A DNA stretch of 64,000 bases from Halocalculus aciditolerans. Its GTDB lineage: Archaea; Halobacteriota; Halobacteria; Halobacteriales; Halobacteriaceae. The position numbers were made by a program, and so were the translations under genes. The stretch covers positions 1-64,000 of the forward strand of contig NZ_BMPG01000003.1 in the NCBI RefSeq assembly GCF_014647475.1, given 5' to 3'. The notes below the pieces were generated by a model that was given only the letters and a program-made list of their open reading frames with translations, made no database searches and was not told where the DNA came from. Below are positions 1 through 8,160 of the stretch, piece after piece. Numbering within the stretch: the stretch's first letter is position 1; each line of letters begins with the position of its first letter.

Positions 1-60
1 TCGGACCTAGTAGTCGGAAGCGGCGGGCCTTAAGCCCATCGGCTTCCAAGGTCCGACTCG
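1..60 (-). other. Possible rRNA leader hairpin
   Basis: This stretch can fold into one interrupted hairpin: TCGGACCT (1-8) pairs with AGGTCCGA (49-56), GGAAGC (16-21) with GCTTCC (42-47), and GGGC (25-28) with GCCC (34-37). It lies just downstream, on the minus strand, of three rRNA-type promoters, so it is probably transcribed as part of the 16S leader. A role in precursor processing is inference; no rRNA sequence is inside the window. Confidence 0.45.
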
Positions 61-80
61 CCGAAGCGTGTTCGGCGCGA

Positions 81-117
81 CGTTCGCATCTCATCCGAGT
101 ACCAGGATACACTTAAG
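81..117 (-). promoter_or_regulatory. rRNA operon promoter, copy nearest the rRNA
   Basis: Read on the minus strand this 37-nt block begins with the TATA-like box CTTAAGTG and ends with ACTCGGATGAGATGCGAACG. That layout matches the repeated rRNA promoters known from Halobacterium and other haloarchaea, where transcription starts in the ATGCGAACG segment. Transcription would run leftward out of the window. Confidence 0.85.
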
Positions 118-209
118 GACATCGTTCCAAGCTCGGTTAGACCGAGCCGGCGTCGACCCCAGCCGGAATGAGTGCGTCGGTAGCGCGGGAGTAGACCCGG
201 CCACCTCAT

Positions 210-246
210 CGTTCGCAACTCATTCGAAGCGTGGGGAATACATAAG
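210..246 (-). promoter_or_regulatory. rRNA operon promoter, middle copy
   Basis: Second copy of the same 37-nt element, 129 nt from the first. The TATA-like box is CTTATGTA and the start region TTGCGAACG. The box differs slightly from the other two copies, so strength may differ. The transcribed side shares GGCCACCTCATCG (plus strand reading) with the third copy. Confidence 0.8.
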
Positions 247-339
247 GCCTCCGAACCGGCCTCGTGAGAGGCGAGTCGGAGGGGATCCCCGGAATCGGAT
301 GCATGCGTCGGTAGCACGGGGTGACCCCGGCCACCTCAT

Positions 340-376
340 CGTTCGCATTTGTTCCGAGTGCCGGGCTACACTTAAG
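340..376 (-). promoter_or_regulatory. rRNA operon promoter, distal copy
   Basis: Third copy, 130 nt from the second. It has CTTAAGTG as TATA-like box and AATGCGAACG at the expected start site. Equal spacing of about 130 nt and the shared downstream sequence indicate tandem duplication, as in other haloarchaeal rRNA operons with serial promoters. Confidence 0.85.
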
Positions 377-584
377 CCGCACGATGTGGATTTTCGGAGG
401 GCCGGAGCGAGTGATACTTATTCGTCGACGTCTACGGCGGCAAGGTCGCGAGAGGAACAGATACAGTAGATAGACGTTCACACGACTGAATGGCGATATT
501 CTGGACCTCTAGTGAGTTCCGAGACGAGTTCGTCGTGATCGATGGTTCAGAAAGCTTTCATAATTGCTGTGTCTCTCAGATAGC

Positions 585-1442
585 ATGCGTCGTCGTCAGT
601 TCCTCGCAACTGGGACAGCCCTCCTTTCGGTGTCGCTCGCCGGGTGTGCGCACCCGGCCGTCGTATTGGATATGGATGCGGCGTCGGCAGACGACATCGC
701 GCGCGAGCGCGCGACACCTGTCGATTCGGGATCGGAAGCGTACACCGTCGTCGCCAAGGCGAGAACGAACGGTTCAGCGACCCGGAGCGGGCTGCGTGGC
801 CTGTTTGACGACGGCGAGACGGTCCGAGTCAACGGGCAGTTCTACGACGTCGCGGAGACGCCGGTCGGGAGCAGCGAGGTGACAGTGTACGACGTCCTCG
901 TGGATTTCAACCCTGAAAATTCGACGGCTGAGACGGGCGAGGTCCGCTACGAGGACCTGCCGCGGGTGGATCGAAACCACCTCGAGTCGGTCTTCGCGCA
1001 CGACACTCACCAGGAGGGGGACGGATTCGACGTCGGCGTGGGCTACGGGCCCGCGGACGACCTCAAGGGTGAATCCGTGTTCGTCCCGACACAGCGATAC
1101 GATATCCTGATTCGGGACGGGAACCGGTATCGGGTCAAGGTCGAGTCGGAGACAGCGTCGAAGACGACGTACGAGTACGAGGTGACGGAAGTAGCGTCGA
1201 GCGTCGAGGCGTATGCGGAGCAGCTCCGCGAACGATACCTGTTCGAACTCACGGAACTCACCGCGGAGGAGCGGTCGGTCGTCGAGGAAGCAATCGACGG
1301 TGGCTACTTCGACGATAGTGACGCGTTCCGCTCGGTCGTCGAGACGATTCGGTCCCACGACGGGTTAGACGTCAACGAGTCCTACGGCACGTGGCTCGTA
1401 GCGTACGAAAACACCGACTACGTCACGTACACGGAGTGGTGA
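585..1442 (+). CDS. Tat-exported lipoprotein, function unknown
   Basis: The 285-residue protein starts MRRRQFLATG, a twin-arginine signal, followed by a hydrophobic stretch and the lipobox LAGC. It should therefore cross the membrane folded and stay lipid-anchored on the outer face. The mature part is acidic, as usual for haloarchaeal surface proteins, and shows no family I recognise. An in-frame start 21 nt upstream exists, but the ATG at 585 puts the Arg pair at the N terminus and is preferred. The gene is divergent from the rRNA promoters and is not in an operon. Confidence 0.8.
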   Translation: MRRRQFLATGTALLSVSLAGCAHPAVVLDMDAASADDIARERATPVDSGSEAYTVVAKARTNGSATRSGLRGLFDDGETVRVNGQFYDVAETPVGSSEVTVYDVLVDFNPENSTAETGEVRYEDLPRVDRNHLESVFAHDTHQEGDGFDVGVGYGPADDLKGESVFVPTQRYDILIRDGNRYRVKVESETASKTTYEYEVTEVASSVEAYAEQLRERYLFELTELTAEERSVVEEAIDGGYFDDSDAFRSVVETIRSHDGLDVNESYGTWLVAYENTDYVTYTEW

Positions 1443-1962
1443 CAGCAGTTCGGGCGAGTCGGTTCGGAATCAAAGCCGACAACCCGACTCGGTAATGCGG
1501 TCGCAGTCCGGATTGACGACAGTGGGGACGACTCCCACCGGACGATATCGAGTCCGCTCACCCCAGACGAGATGAACGAACCCGTGCACGCTCGCCCGCC
1601 GCGCGACGCACACTACAAGCACGCCGCCGGTGGGACGACCGGCACGTCGAACCAGTCCACTGAACCCAATACGCCATTCGTCGACAGTCAAATCGGCCCG
1701 AGTACGTAGTCGAAACCGGTATGCGCAACCGGAACGAGGAGCAGCGGTACTCGCCGTGTTTCCCTCCGAATCCCACGACAACGTCGGACAAACCACCCAG
1801 AGCCGCGCACACTGCCGAACGGATTCCAGTCGACCGCGACGGATTCGACTCAGAAAACGACGCATCCGTCGACCCCCCGGGGAAACAGGGGTACCGACGG
1901 TCGACGGAAACACCCAAGTGAAAACCGGCTGTAGGAGCGTTGAGTGCCCAGAGCCGGGCACC
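1443..1962. other. Gene-free stretch with presumed CRISPR leader
   Basis: I see no convincing coding region here; the open frames lack the acidic composition of neighbours. Because the array to the right is read on the plus strand and its degenerate end is distal, the right part of this stretch should hold the CRISPR leader and promoter. I could not pick out a clear TATA box. Confidence 0.5.
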
Positions 1963-3017
1963 GTTACAGACGAACCCTTGATGGGTTGAAGCCTCGGTGT
2001 GGCCGATGAGGAGCGCGGAGCCCTGCTTGTTACAGACGAACCCTTGATGGGTTGAAGCTACCGGGTATCGGGCCGCTGACGAGCACGCAAACGAGTTACA
2101 GACGAACCCTTGATGGGTTGAAGCCGCCCGTGAAGTGGCGCATCGGCGCACCGACCGAGTTACAGACGAACCCTTGATGGGTTGAAGCCCGTGGAAGGCC
2201 CGCCATGACACGACAAGAGTTAAGAGTTACAGACGAACCCTTGATGGGTTGAAGCCCGGTCTTTGTCACATCACTGCTGTCTCCCTCGTGTTACAGACGA
2301 ACCCTTGATGGGTTGAAGCGCCTAAGTGCTCAGACGAGCGATTTTGTCGCAGGAGTTACAGACGAACCCTTGATGGGTTGAAGCCCGGTTCGCGCGGCCG
2401 CCGTCGCTGGCGTCGTCAAAGTTACAGACGAACCCTTGATGGGTTGAAGCGCGCAGATGCCGCTCGGCAAAAGTGACGGGAGCGTGTTACAGACGAACCC
2501 TTGATGGGTTGAAGCAACGTCTAATCCCATCGGGCCAAAGTACGTCGTCAGGTTACAGACGAACCCTTGATGGGTTGAAGCGACCGCCGCGGCATCGACG
2601 TCGATATCGACGTCTTGTTACAGACGAACCCTTGATGGGTTGAAGCCCGCTCTCGACCGGAATCTCCATCACCGCGGCCTCGTTACAGACGAACCCTTGA
2701 TGGGTTGAAGCGATCTGATCCGCTCGGTAGCCGACTTTCGCCCCGCGTTACAGACGAACCCTTGATGGGTTGAATCCTTCTCGCCGCCCTTCCACGGAAC
2801 GGTCTTGGTGTTACAGACGAACCCTTGATGGGTTGAAGCCCAGCAACAGCTACGTGAGTAGAAAGGAGAGGGGTGTGTCGAGTGACACGCCCGCCTCACT
2901 CAAACCAGTTAGTCGTGAGTCTCGAAGGGACTAATCCTTTTCGCGTTACAGACGAACCCTTGATGGGTTGAAGCGTCATCGATATCGTCGCCTTCGCCGG
3001 CCTCACCGTGTTACAGA
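1963..3017 (+). CRISPR. CRISPR array, 15 full repeats plus one truncated
   Basis: A 30-bp repeat starting GTTACAGACG and ending GGGTTGAAGC occurs at 1963, 2029, 2095, 2159, 2226, 2290, 2355, 2421, 2486, 2552, 2617, 2682, 2747, 2810 and 2945, with spacers of 33-37 bp. The repeat at 2747 ends TTGAATC instead of TTGAAGC. The interval between 2840 and 2944 is 105 bp. After one more 35-bp spacer, only the first 8 bases of a repeat remain at 3010. The GTTGAAGC end corresponds to the 5' handle of haloarchaeal type I-B crRNAs, so transcription is on the plus strand. No cas gene is in the window. Confidence 0.97.
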
Positions 3018-3307
3018 TGTCGTCTCGGATGAACTCGGTCGTTTTCGAACCTGCCACCGCCCGTCAGTGTACTTCCGAATCAAACGGGTCTACGAGGGGA
3101 GGAGTCAAGGTCTAGATCCGGGTGGTACGGTTAGCGGACGGTTTGGTTTCTTAGGAAGCAGACGGTCCCGGTCGGAGAAGGGACGGACTACAGACGGCGA
3201 GTTCTGACATCGGAGCGGAGCGGAAGTGGCGTCCGTCAGACACCGTCTAGCCGAACGGTGGGAGAGACAAGGATAAACGTCTCGGCGTCGATACATACTC
3301 CCAGTAG
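3018..3307. other. Gene-free stretch after the array
   Basis: No credible gene is visible between the truncated last repeat and the start at 3308. The sequence GGATAAAC around 3270-3277 may serve as TATA box for the following gene. Short open frames here look like chance. Confidence 0.5.
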
Positions 3308-5374
3308 ATGCCGACATGTGACGGCGGCGGGAAGAGGCCGGTGCGGTTCGAGCGCGCCGACGACGGCCTGGGCGTCGTCGTCACCGATACCGTCGAGGAG
3401 CGCTCGGTGACGGTGCACACCGACCAGCCGCCGTCGTTCGCGCCGTCGGACCCCGACTCCTTCGTCGCGCCGCTCGACGACGCCGTGACGTTCTACGCGA
3501 ACGAGCTCAGCGTCGAGGGCGTGAGTTCGGTGTCGGTCTTCGACGAGCGCGGTGATCACGTCCGGGGGCTCGGAGCCGGCGGCGCGGCGTTCCCGCGCGG
3601 AACGTACTACCTGAACGTTCAGTCGGAAGTGCAACTGTACATTCGGGTGTTCGACACGGCGATAGAGACGCAAGGGGGGGATGCGGGGACTAGCCAATAT
3701 ATCGACGTCTCTGCCGGCGGGCCGACGCGCGTCGAGGTCGGCGCGCGGTCGCGCCACGAGCGCCCGGCGGCGACGATAACGGTGGGCGACGACCCGGAGG
3801 ACGCGATGGCGGCCGTGAGCTATCTGGGGTCAGGAATGAAGGAGTGGAGCGCGGAGCGGTCGTGGCCGACGATTCGCGGCCACCCGCCCGCCATCGAGCG
3901 CGGCGGGGGGTTGCACGTCCCCGACGACCTCTCGAAGCCGGAGACCGGTGTGAGGGTGTGCGTCCCCAAGTCGCACGCGGCGGTGTACCGGGTCGCGCCG
4001 CTCGCATACTATCTCGGCGCGACCGTCGAACCTGCCGACGGCGCGGCGACCGTTCTCTGTCTCGAGAACGGCTACGAGGAGCGACTCGGAACGGGGAGAA
4101 GCGTGGAGCGTCGCGTCGACGACCTGCTCGCGCGGTGTCTCTTCCTCGACTCGCTCGTGCGTATCGGCGGCTACTACGAGTTCGAGCGCTACGAGTACGA
4201 GACGGTCGGCGGCCGCCTCCCGTTCTATCCGCCGGAGCTCTACGATGCGACGCTCAGCGAGCAGTTGATGGAGTACCTCGACGTTTCGTCGGGCGATATC
4301 GAGCCCTACCTGCCGGAGTGGCCGCTCACCGCCGTGCTCCGCGACGCCCCCGCGGACGTCGAACTCCTCCCGTATCTCGTGAACGACCTCGCCCGCGTGC
4401 ACGTTACGCCGCACGGCGAGGCGACCGGGACCCCGAAATCGTCGGTCCCGCGGTCGATGATCGTGGGCGACAGCAGCACAGAATCGCCCGCGAGAACCGC
4501 CGCGCTCAGCGTCGACGCCTACGAGCGAGGGGTGGACGCCGTCATCGGGGAGCGAGCGGAGGTCGTGGTGGTTGCCGCGCCGGAGACCGTCGATCTCGTC
4601 GAGACCGTCTCGGCCGACCGCCTCGCCCAGAACCCCAGTGTCGCGTGCGTCGACGACAGAAGCCGAGCTGCCGTCGCCGACGCGCTCGAGCGCGACGCCG
4701 ACGTCGTCCTCGTCGGCGTAGCCGCGTCGAACGGCACCGTCGCCTGCCGGGACGGCGGGCTCTCCCTCACCAGCCTCGACGTCGACGCGTCGACGGTGGT
4801 CTTCACCGACGGCGATGCTGTATCCGCTCGTCGAGCCGTCGACGCCGGCGCGCTCGACGCGGTCGCACTCGCGGGCGACTCCGAACGGGCCGGGCGTGTC
4901 GCCGGCTACCTCGCCGCCGGCTGCACGCACACCGACGCGGTCCGGGCCGCGGCCGCGGACGCGCCGTGGTGGCTCGCCGGCGACCCACAGCGAGTCGTCG
5001 CGTCCGACGACGAGCAGGTCTGGATGGAGCTCCGGGTCGACTCCGTCGCCCCGGACGAACACGACGTGACGTACACCCCGCTCCCGCGGAAACACCACCG
5101 GTTAGGGAGCGTCGTCTGGGTGCAGGACGACGCGATAGCGGACGTCCACAGCCTCGTCGGCGTCACCGTGTCACTGGACGCCCCCGTCAGCACCGAGACC
5201 GTCCTCGAACTCACAGCGGGCCCCGAATACCTCCTCACGCTCAACGGCGAGCGCATCCACGACCGCTCGCGCGTGACAGAAGCACTCGTGCGCGACTCCG
5301 CGGAGCGAGCGCTCGCCGAAACGGCACCGAACGACGACGGGCCTCGAGAGGAGTCCGAATGGCGGGCGGAGTGA
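3308..5374 (+). CDS. Large protein with possible degenerate CHAT-like domain (paralogue 1)
   Basis: A 688-residue cytoplasmic protein, first of two tandem paralogues (next at 5501) that share the whole length, for example DPDSF.APLDDAVTFYA near the N terminus, SEQLMEYL in the middle and LLTLNGERIHD at the end. About residues 460-545 have the layout of a CHAT peptidase C-terminal half: a hydrophobic strand before SNG, a second strand VVFTDGD, then AVDAGALDAVAL and GYLAAGCTHTDAVRAA. The catalytic His and Cys expected after the two strands appear replaced (VGVAASNG, FTDGDA). The CHAT assignment is inference from pattern only. No signal peptide or membrane segment is seen. It could be a structural or sensor homologue of the caspase-like fold. 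Confidence 0.75.
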   Translation: MPTCDGGGKRPVRFERADDGLGVVVTDTVEERSVTVHTDQPPSFAPSDPDSFVAPLDDAVTFYANELSVEGVSSVSVFDERGDHVRGLGAGGAAFPRGTYYLNVQSEVQLYIRVFDTAIETQGGDAGTSQYIDVSAGGPTRVEVGARSRHERPAATITVGDDPEDAMAAVSYLGSGMKEWSAERSWPTIRGHPPAIERGGGLHVPDDLSKPETGVRVCVPKSHAAVYRVAPLAYYLGATVEPADGAATVLCLENGYEERLGTGRSVERRVDDLLARCLFLDSLVRIGGYYEFERYEYETVGGRLPFYPPELYDATLSEQLMEYLDVSSGDIEPYLPEWPLTAVLRDAPADVELLPYLVNDLARVHVTPHGEATGTPKSSVPRSMIVGDSSTESPARTAALSVDAYERGVDAVIGERAEVVVVAAPETVDLVETVSADRLAQNPSVACVDDRSRAAVADALERDADVVLVGVAASNGTVACRDGGLSLTSLDVDASTVVFTDGDAVSARRAVDAGALDAVALAGDSERAGRVAGYLAAGCTHTDAVRAAAADAPWWLAGDPQRVVASDDEQVWMELRVDSVAPDEHDVTYTPLPRKHHRLGSVVWVQDDAIADVHSLVGVTVSLDAPVSTETVLELTAGPEYLLTLNGERIHDRSRVTEALVRDSAERALAETAPNDDGPREESEWRAE

Positions 5375-5500
5375 CGAGGAGACCGTGACCGCGAAGCGGA
5401 CGACCGCACCCGAGCGCGCGGCCACATACCGCGATCCCCCACCCGTGCGACCGCACCACAGAAACCCGTAAACCATCCCAATGCCAAAGACACCTTCAGA

Positions 5501-7543
5501 ATGACCAGCGGGCGACACGACACGGGGAACCCCATCACCTTCGCGCGCGCCGACGACGACCACGGCATCGTCGTCACCGACGAAATCGAAGACCACTCCC
5601 TCGCCATCCACACCGACGAACCCCCCGCCATCGCCCCCTCCGACCCCGACTCCTTCATCGCCCCCCTCGACGACGCCGTCACCTTCTACGCCAGCGAACT
5701 CGAAATCGACGAAGTCAGCTCGGTCTCCGTCTTCGACGAATACGGGAATCACCTCCGAGGAATCGGAGCCGAAACAGTGGAGTTCGAACGGGGAACGTAC
5801 TATCTGAATATTCTGTCCCCGTTTGTCGGGTATATCAGGCTGTTCGAAACCGAGTTCGAGGTACGAGCTTCCAGCGGACCCGGAGGAGGGCTAGAAGTGA
5901 CTGTCGCGTGTAGAGGCTCGACGCGAATCGAGGTCGGGGCGCGCTCCGAGCATTCCCAGCCAGCAGCGACGATCACCGTATCTGACGACCTACAAGACGT
6001 CGCAGAAGCCATCTCTCATCTCGGTTCTGGAATCAAAGAGTGGAGTTGCGAACGGTCGTGGCCGACCTTACGAGGGCACTCCCCAGCAGTCGAACGTGGG
6101 GCCGAGCTACACATTCCAGGTGAGGTCACTAAACCAGATACGGGAATCACAATCGAGGTCCCGAACTCACGGCTCGCCATGTATCGAGTCGCGACGCTCG
6201 CAACGTACGTAGGTGCAGAAGTCACGATAGGCGACCGCGACGAGACGACCCTTCGCCTCGAGAACGGGTACAGCGAGTCGCTCGGAGCTGGAGTCGGTGC
6301 CGAGTCGAAAATCGACGCCTTGCTCGGAAAGACGTTCTTCCTGGATTCGCTCGTACGCATCGGTGGCTACTACAACTTCGACCGATACGAATACGAGAAA
6401 GTCGGAAGCCACCTCCCGTTTTCACCACCCGAACTCTACGATGCTACTATCAGCGAGCAGTTGATGGAATACCTCGAAGTCTCTCTCAGCGATGTCGAGC
6501 GGTATCTCCCGGAATGGCCGCTGACCGCAGTTGTTCGCGACACCCCCGAAGACGTCGGTGTTCTACCGTACCTCGCAAACGACCTCGCACGAATCCACAC
6601 GGTGAGAGGGGAGGACACGACGACCAAGGTTTCACCATCGATGAGTGTCGGATACACGGGCGCAGACGCTCCGGCCGGAATTGCTCAGATCCGTTCGGAC
6701 TCGTATGAGCGAGGAATCGATGTGCCGATGTCGACCCAGGAGGAAGCGCGGTGCATCGTCATCGGCGCACCTGAAGCGCTGGCCTCGTCGACCGCGGTAG
6801 CTGCGAGTCAAACACCGAACGACGTCGAGATATCGATAACGAGCGTTCCACCGAGCCGAGAGGAGGTTCGGTCCGCACTCGAGAGTGTCGCCGACTGCGC
6901 CGTCGTCGGTGTTCCGGCGAACGAGGGTATTCTCACCTGCAGTAACGGTTCCCTCTCTCTCAGTGAAGTCGCCATCGAAGTATCGACGGTTCTCCTCACG
7001 AATAGCGGCCGTGAGACAGCGTCACGGGCTGTCGATGCCGGCGCACTCAACGCCGTCGCAGTTGGGGGTGACGACGCTGGCACGGGAAGGATTGCCGGGT
7101 ACCTGCTCGGTGGCTGTACGCTGGCCGATTCGACGAAGCAAGCCGCCATCGAACCACAGTGGTGGTTAGTCGGAAACCCGACTCGAGCAACTATCGTTGG
7201 ACCCGCCGGACCACCTGGCCGAATCGAAGTCGAATCCGTAACGCCGGACTCGCATCGAGTTGCAGAGAACTTCCGTTACGAAGGCGCACACAGATTTGGC
7301 GGGGCCGTACTGGACCGGAATAAGTCACTCCCGGACAAACACTTCCTCATCGGCACAACTATCGACCTGGATATTCCGGTAGAGACGGAGGTGATCACCA
7401 AGATGGCCGAGAAACCGGGGACTCTCCTCACGCTCAACGGTGAGCGGATTCACGATCTGTCGCGGGTGACCGAGGAGTTCGTGCGGGCGTCGGCGAGGGA
7501 GGCGGTGGCGGAGCGGACCGAGGCGGAGCGGGAGTCGCGTTAG
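5501..7543 (+). CDS. Large protein with possible degenerate CHAT-like domain (paralogue 2)
   Basis: The 680-residue tandem paralogue of the preceding gene. Conserved blocks include SDPDSFIAPLDDAVTFYASE, VRIGGYYNFDRYEYE and NGERIHDLSRVTEEFVR. The CHAT-like region is about residues 463-550 (VVGVPANEG, VLLTNSGRE, AVDAGALNAVAVGG), again without catalytic His or Cys. A TATA-like CGTAAACC lies about 30 nt before the ATG, so it probably has its own leaderless transcript despite the 126-nt gap. The middle of this copy has a less GC-rich codon pattern than paralogue 1, suggesting the duplication is old or one copy was acquired. Confidence 0.75.
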   Translation: MTSGRHDTGNPITFARADDDHGIVVTDEIEDHSLAIHTDEPPAIAPSDPDSFIAPLDDAVTFYASELEIDEVSSVSVFDEYGNHLRGIGAETVEFERGTYYLNILSPFVGYIRLFETEFEVRASSGPGGGLEVTVACRGSTRIEVGARSEHSQPAATITVSDDLQDVAEAISHLGSGIKEWSCERSWPTLRGHSPAVERGAELHIPGEVTKPDTGITIEVPNSRLAMYRVATLATYVGAEVTIGDRDETTLRLENGYSESLGAGVGAESKIDALLGKTFFLDSLVRIGGYYNFDRYEYEKVGSHLPFSPPELYDATISEQLMEYLEVSLSDVERYLPEWPLTAVVRDTPEDVGVLPYLANDLARIHTVRGEDTTTKVSPSMSVGYTGADAPAGIAQIRSDSYERGIDVPMSTQEEARCIVIGAPEALASSTAVAASQTPNDVEISITSVPPSREEVRSALESVADCAVVGVPANEGILTCSNGSLSLSEVAIEVSTVLLTNSGRETASRAVDAGALNAVAVGGDDAGTGRIAGYLLGGCTLADSTKQAAIEPQWWLVGNPTRATIVGPAGPPGRIEVESVTPDSHRVAENFRYEGAHRFGGAVLDRNKSLPDKHFLIGTTIDLDIPVETEVITKMAEKPGTLLTLNGERIHDLSRVTEEFVRASAREAVAERTEAERESR

Positions 7544-8001
7544 TCGCGGCGGTGTTCGTCGAGGCGGACGGTGAGGACGGGGACGTGGGCTTGGCGGAGG
7601 ACGCGTTCGGTGGTGCTGCCGAGGGCGGCGCGTTCGGGGCCGCTGCGGCCGTGGGTGGCCATGACGATGAGGTCGATGTCGTTCTCGTCGGCGTAGGCGA
7701 GGATTTCGTCGTGGGGGATGCCGGTGCGGACGGCGGTGACGGCGTCGACGTCGGCGCGTTTGGCTGCGCCTTCGATGGATTTCACGGCGGTGTCGGCGTC
7801 GACGCGGATGTCGGATTGGACGTCGGGCCAGACGGCGTCTCGGACGATGCTGCGGACGCGGGTGTCGACGACGTAGAGCGCGTGGATACGGGCGTCGTGT
7901 TGGGTGGCGAGTTCGATGGCTTGGTCGAGGTAGGGCTGGGTGCCGCCGCTGCCGTCGGTGGGGACGAGGATGTCGTCGTAGGAGAGGTCGGTGTCGGGCA
8001 C
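7540..8001 (-). CDS. UspA-family universal stress protein
   Basis: About 153 residues with the UspA fold: the N-terminal strand DDILVPTDGS, then DIDLIVMATHGRSG and the nucleotide-binding end GSTTERVLRQAHVPVLTV, matching the G-2x-G-9x-G(S/T) ATP-binding pattern. There is no ATG at the family's N terminus; the GTG at 8001 gives the expected length. The end overlaps the tail of the convergent gene by 4 nt. It is divergent from the TrkH gene, a common neighbour of Usp proteins, which may gate potassium transport. Confidence 0.88.
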   Translation of the reverse strand: MPDTDLSYDDILVPTDGSGGTQPYLDQAIELATQHDARIHALYVVDTRVRSIVRDAVWPDVQSDIRVDADTAVKSIEGAAKRADVDAVTAVRTGIPHDEILAYADENDIDLIVMATHGRSGPERAALGSTTERVLRQAHVPVLTVRLDEHRRD

Positions 8002-8160
8002 ACTGTAGAGTATGCGCGGACGGGGAGTTAGGGTTTTGCGTGACGGTGTCACGGAGCGGCGAAGCCAGTAGGAATAAGCCGCGTGCTCGCGGGCGATAGG
8101 GTAGTGAACGTATCGGGAGAGAACGGAGGGGGCGGCCGGGGACGGCCGGTTGGGTCGTAG

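Noticed and set aside
1470-2899. Minus- and plus-strand open frames across the CRISPR array
   Set aside because: They are translations of the repeat units, giving STHQGFVCN and QPIKGSSVT periodicity, and are not genes.
3844-5388. 514-codon Arg-rich frame inside paralogue 1
   Set aside because: A shadow of the real gene in another frame: Arg-rich composition unlike an acidic haloarchaeal protein.
7552-8031. 159-codon plus-strand frame opposite UspA
   Set aside because: Antisense shadow with Gly/Val/Asp repetition; the minus-strand UspA is the recognisable family.
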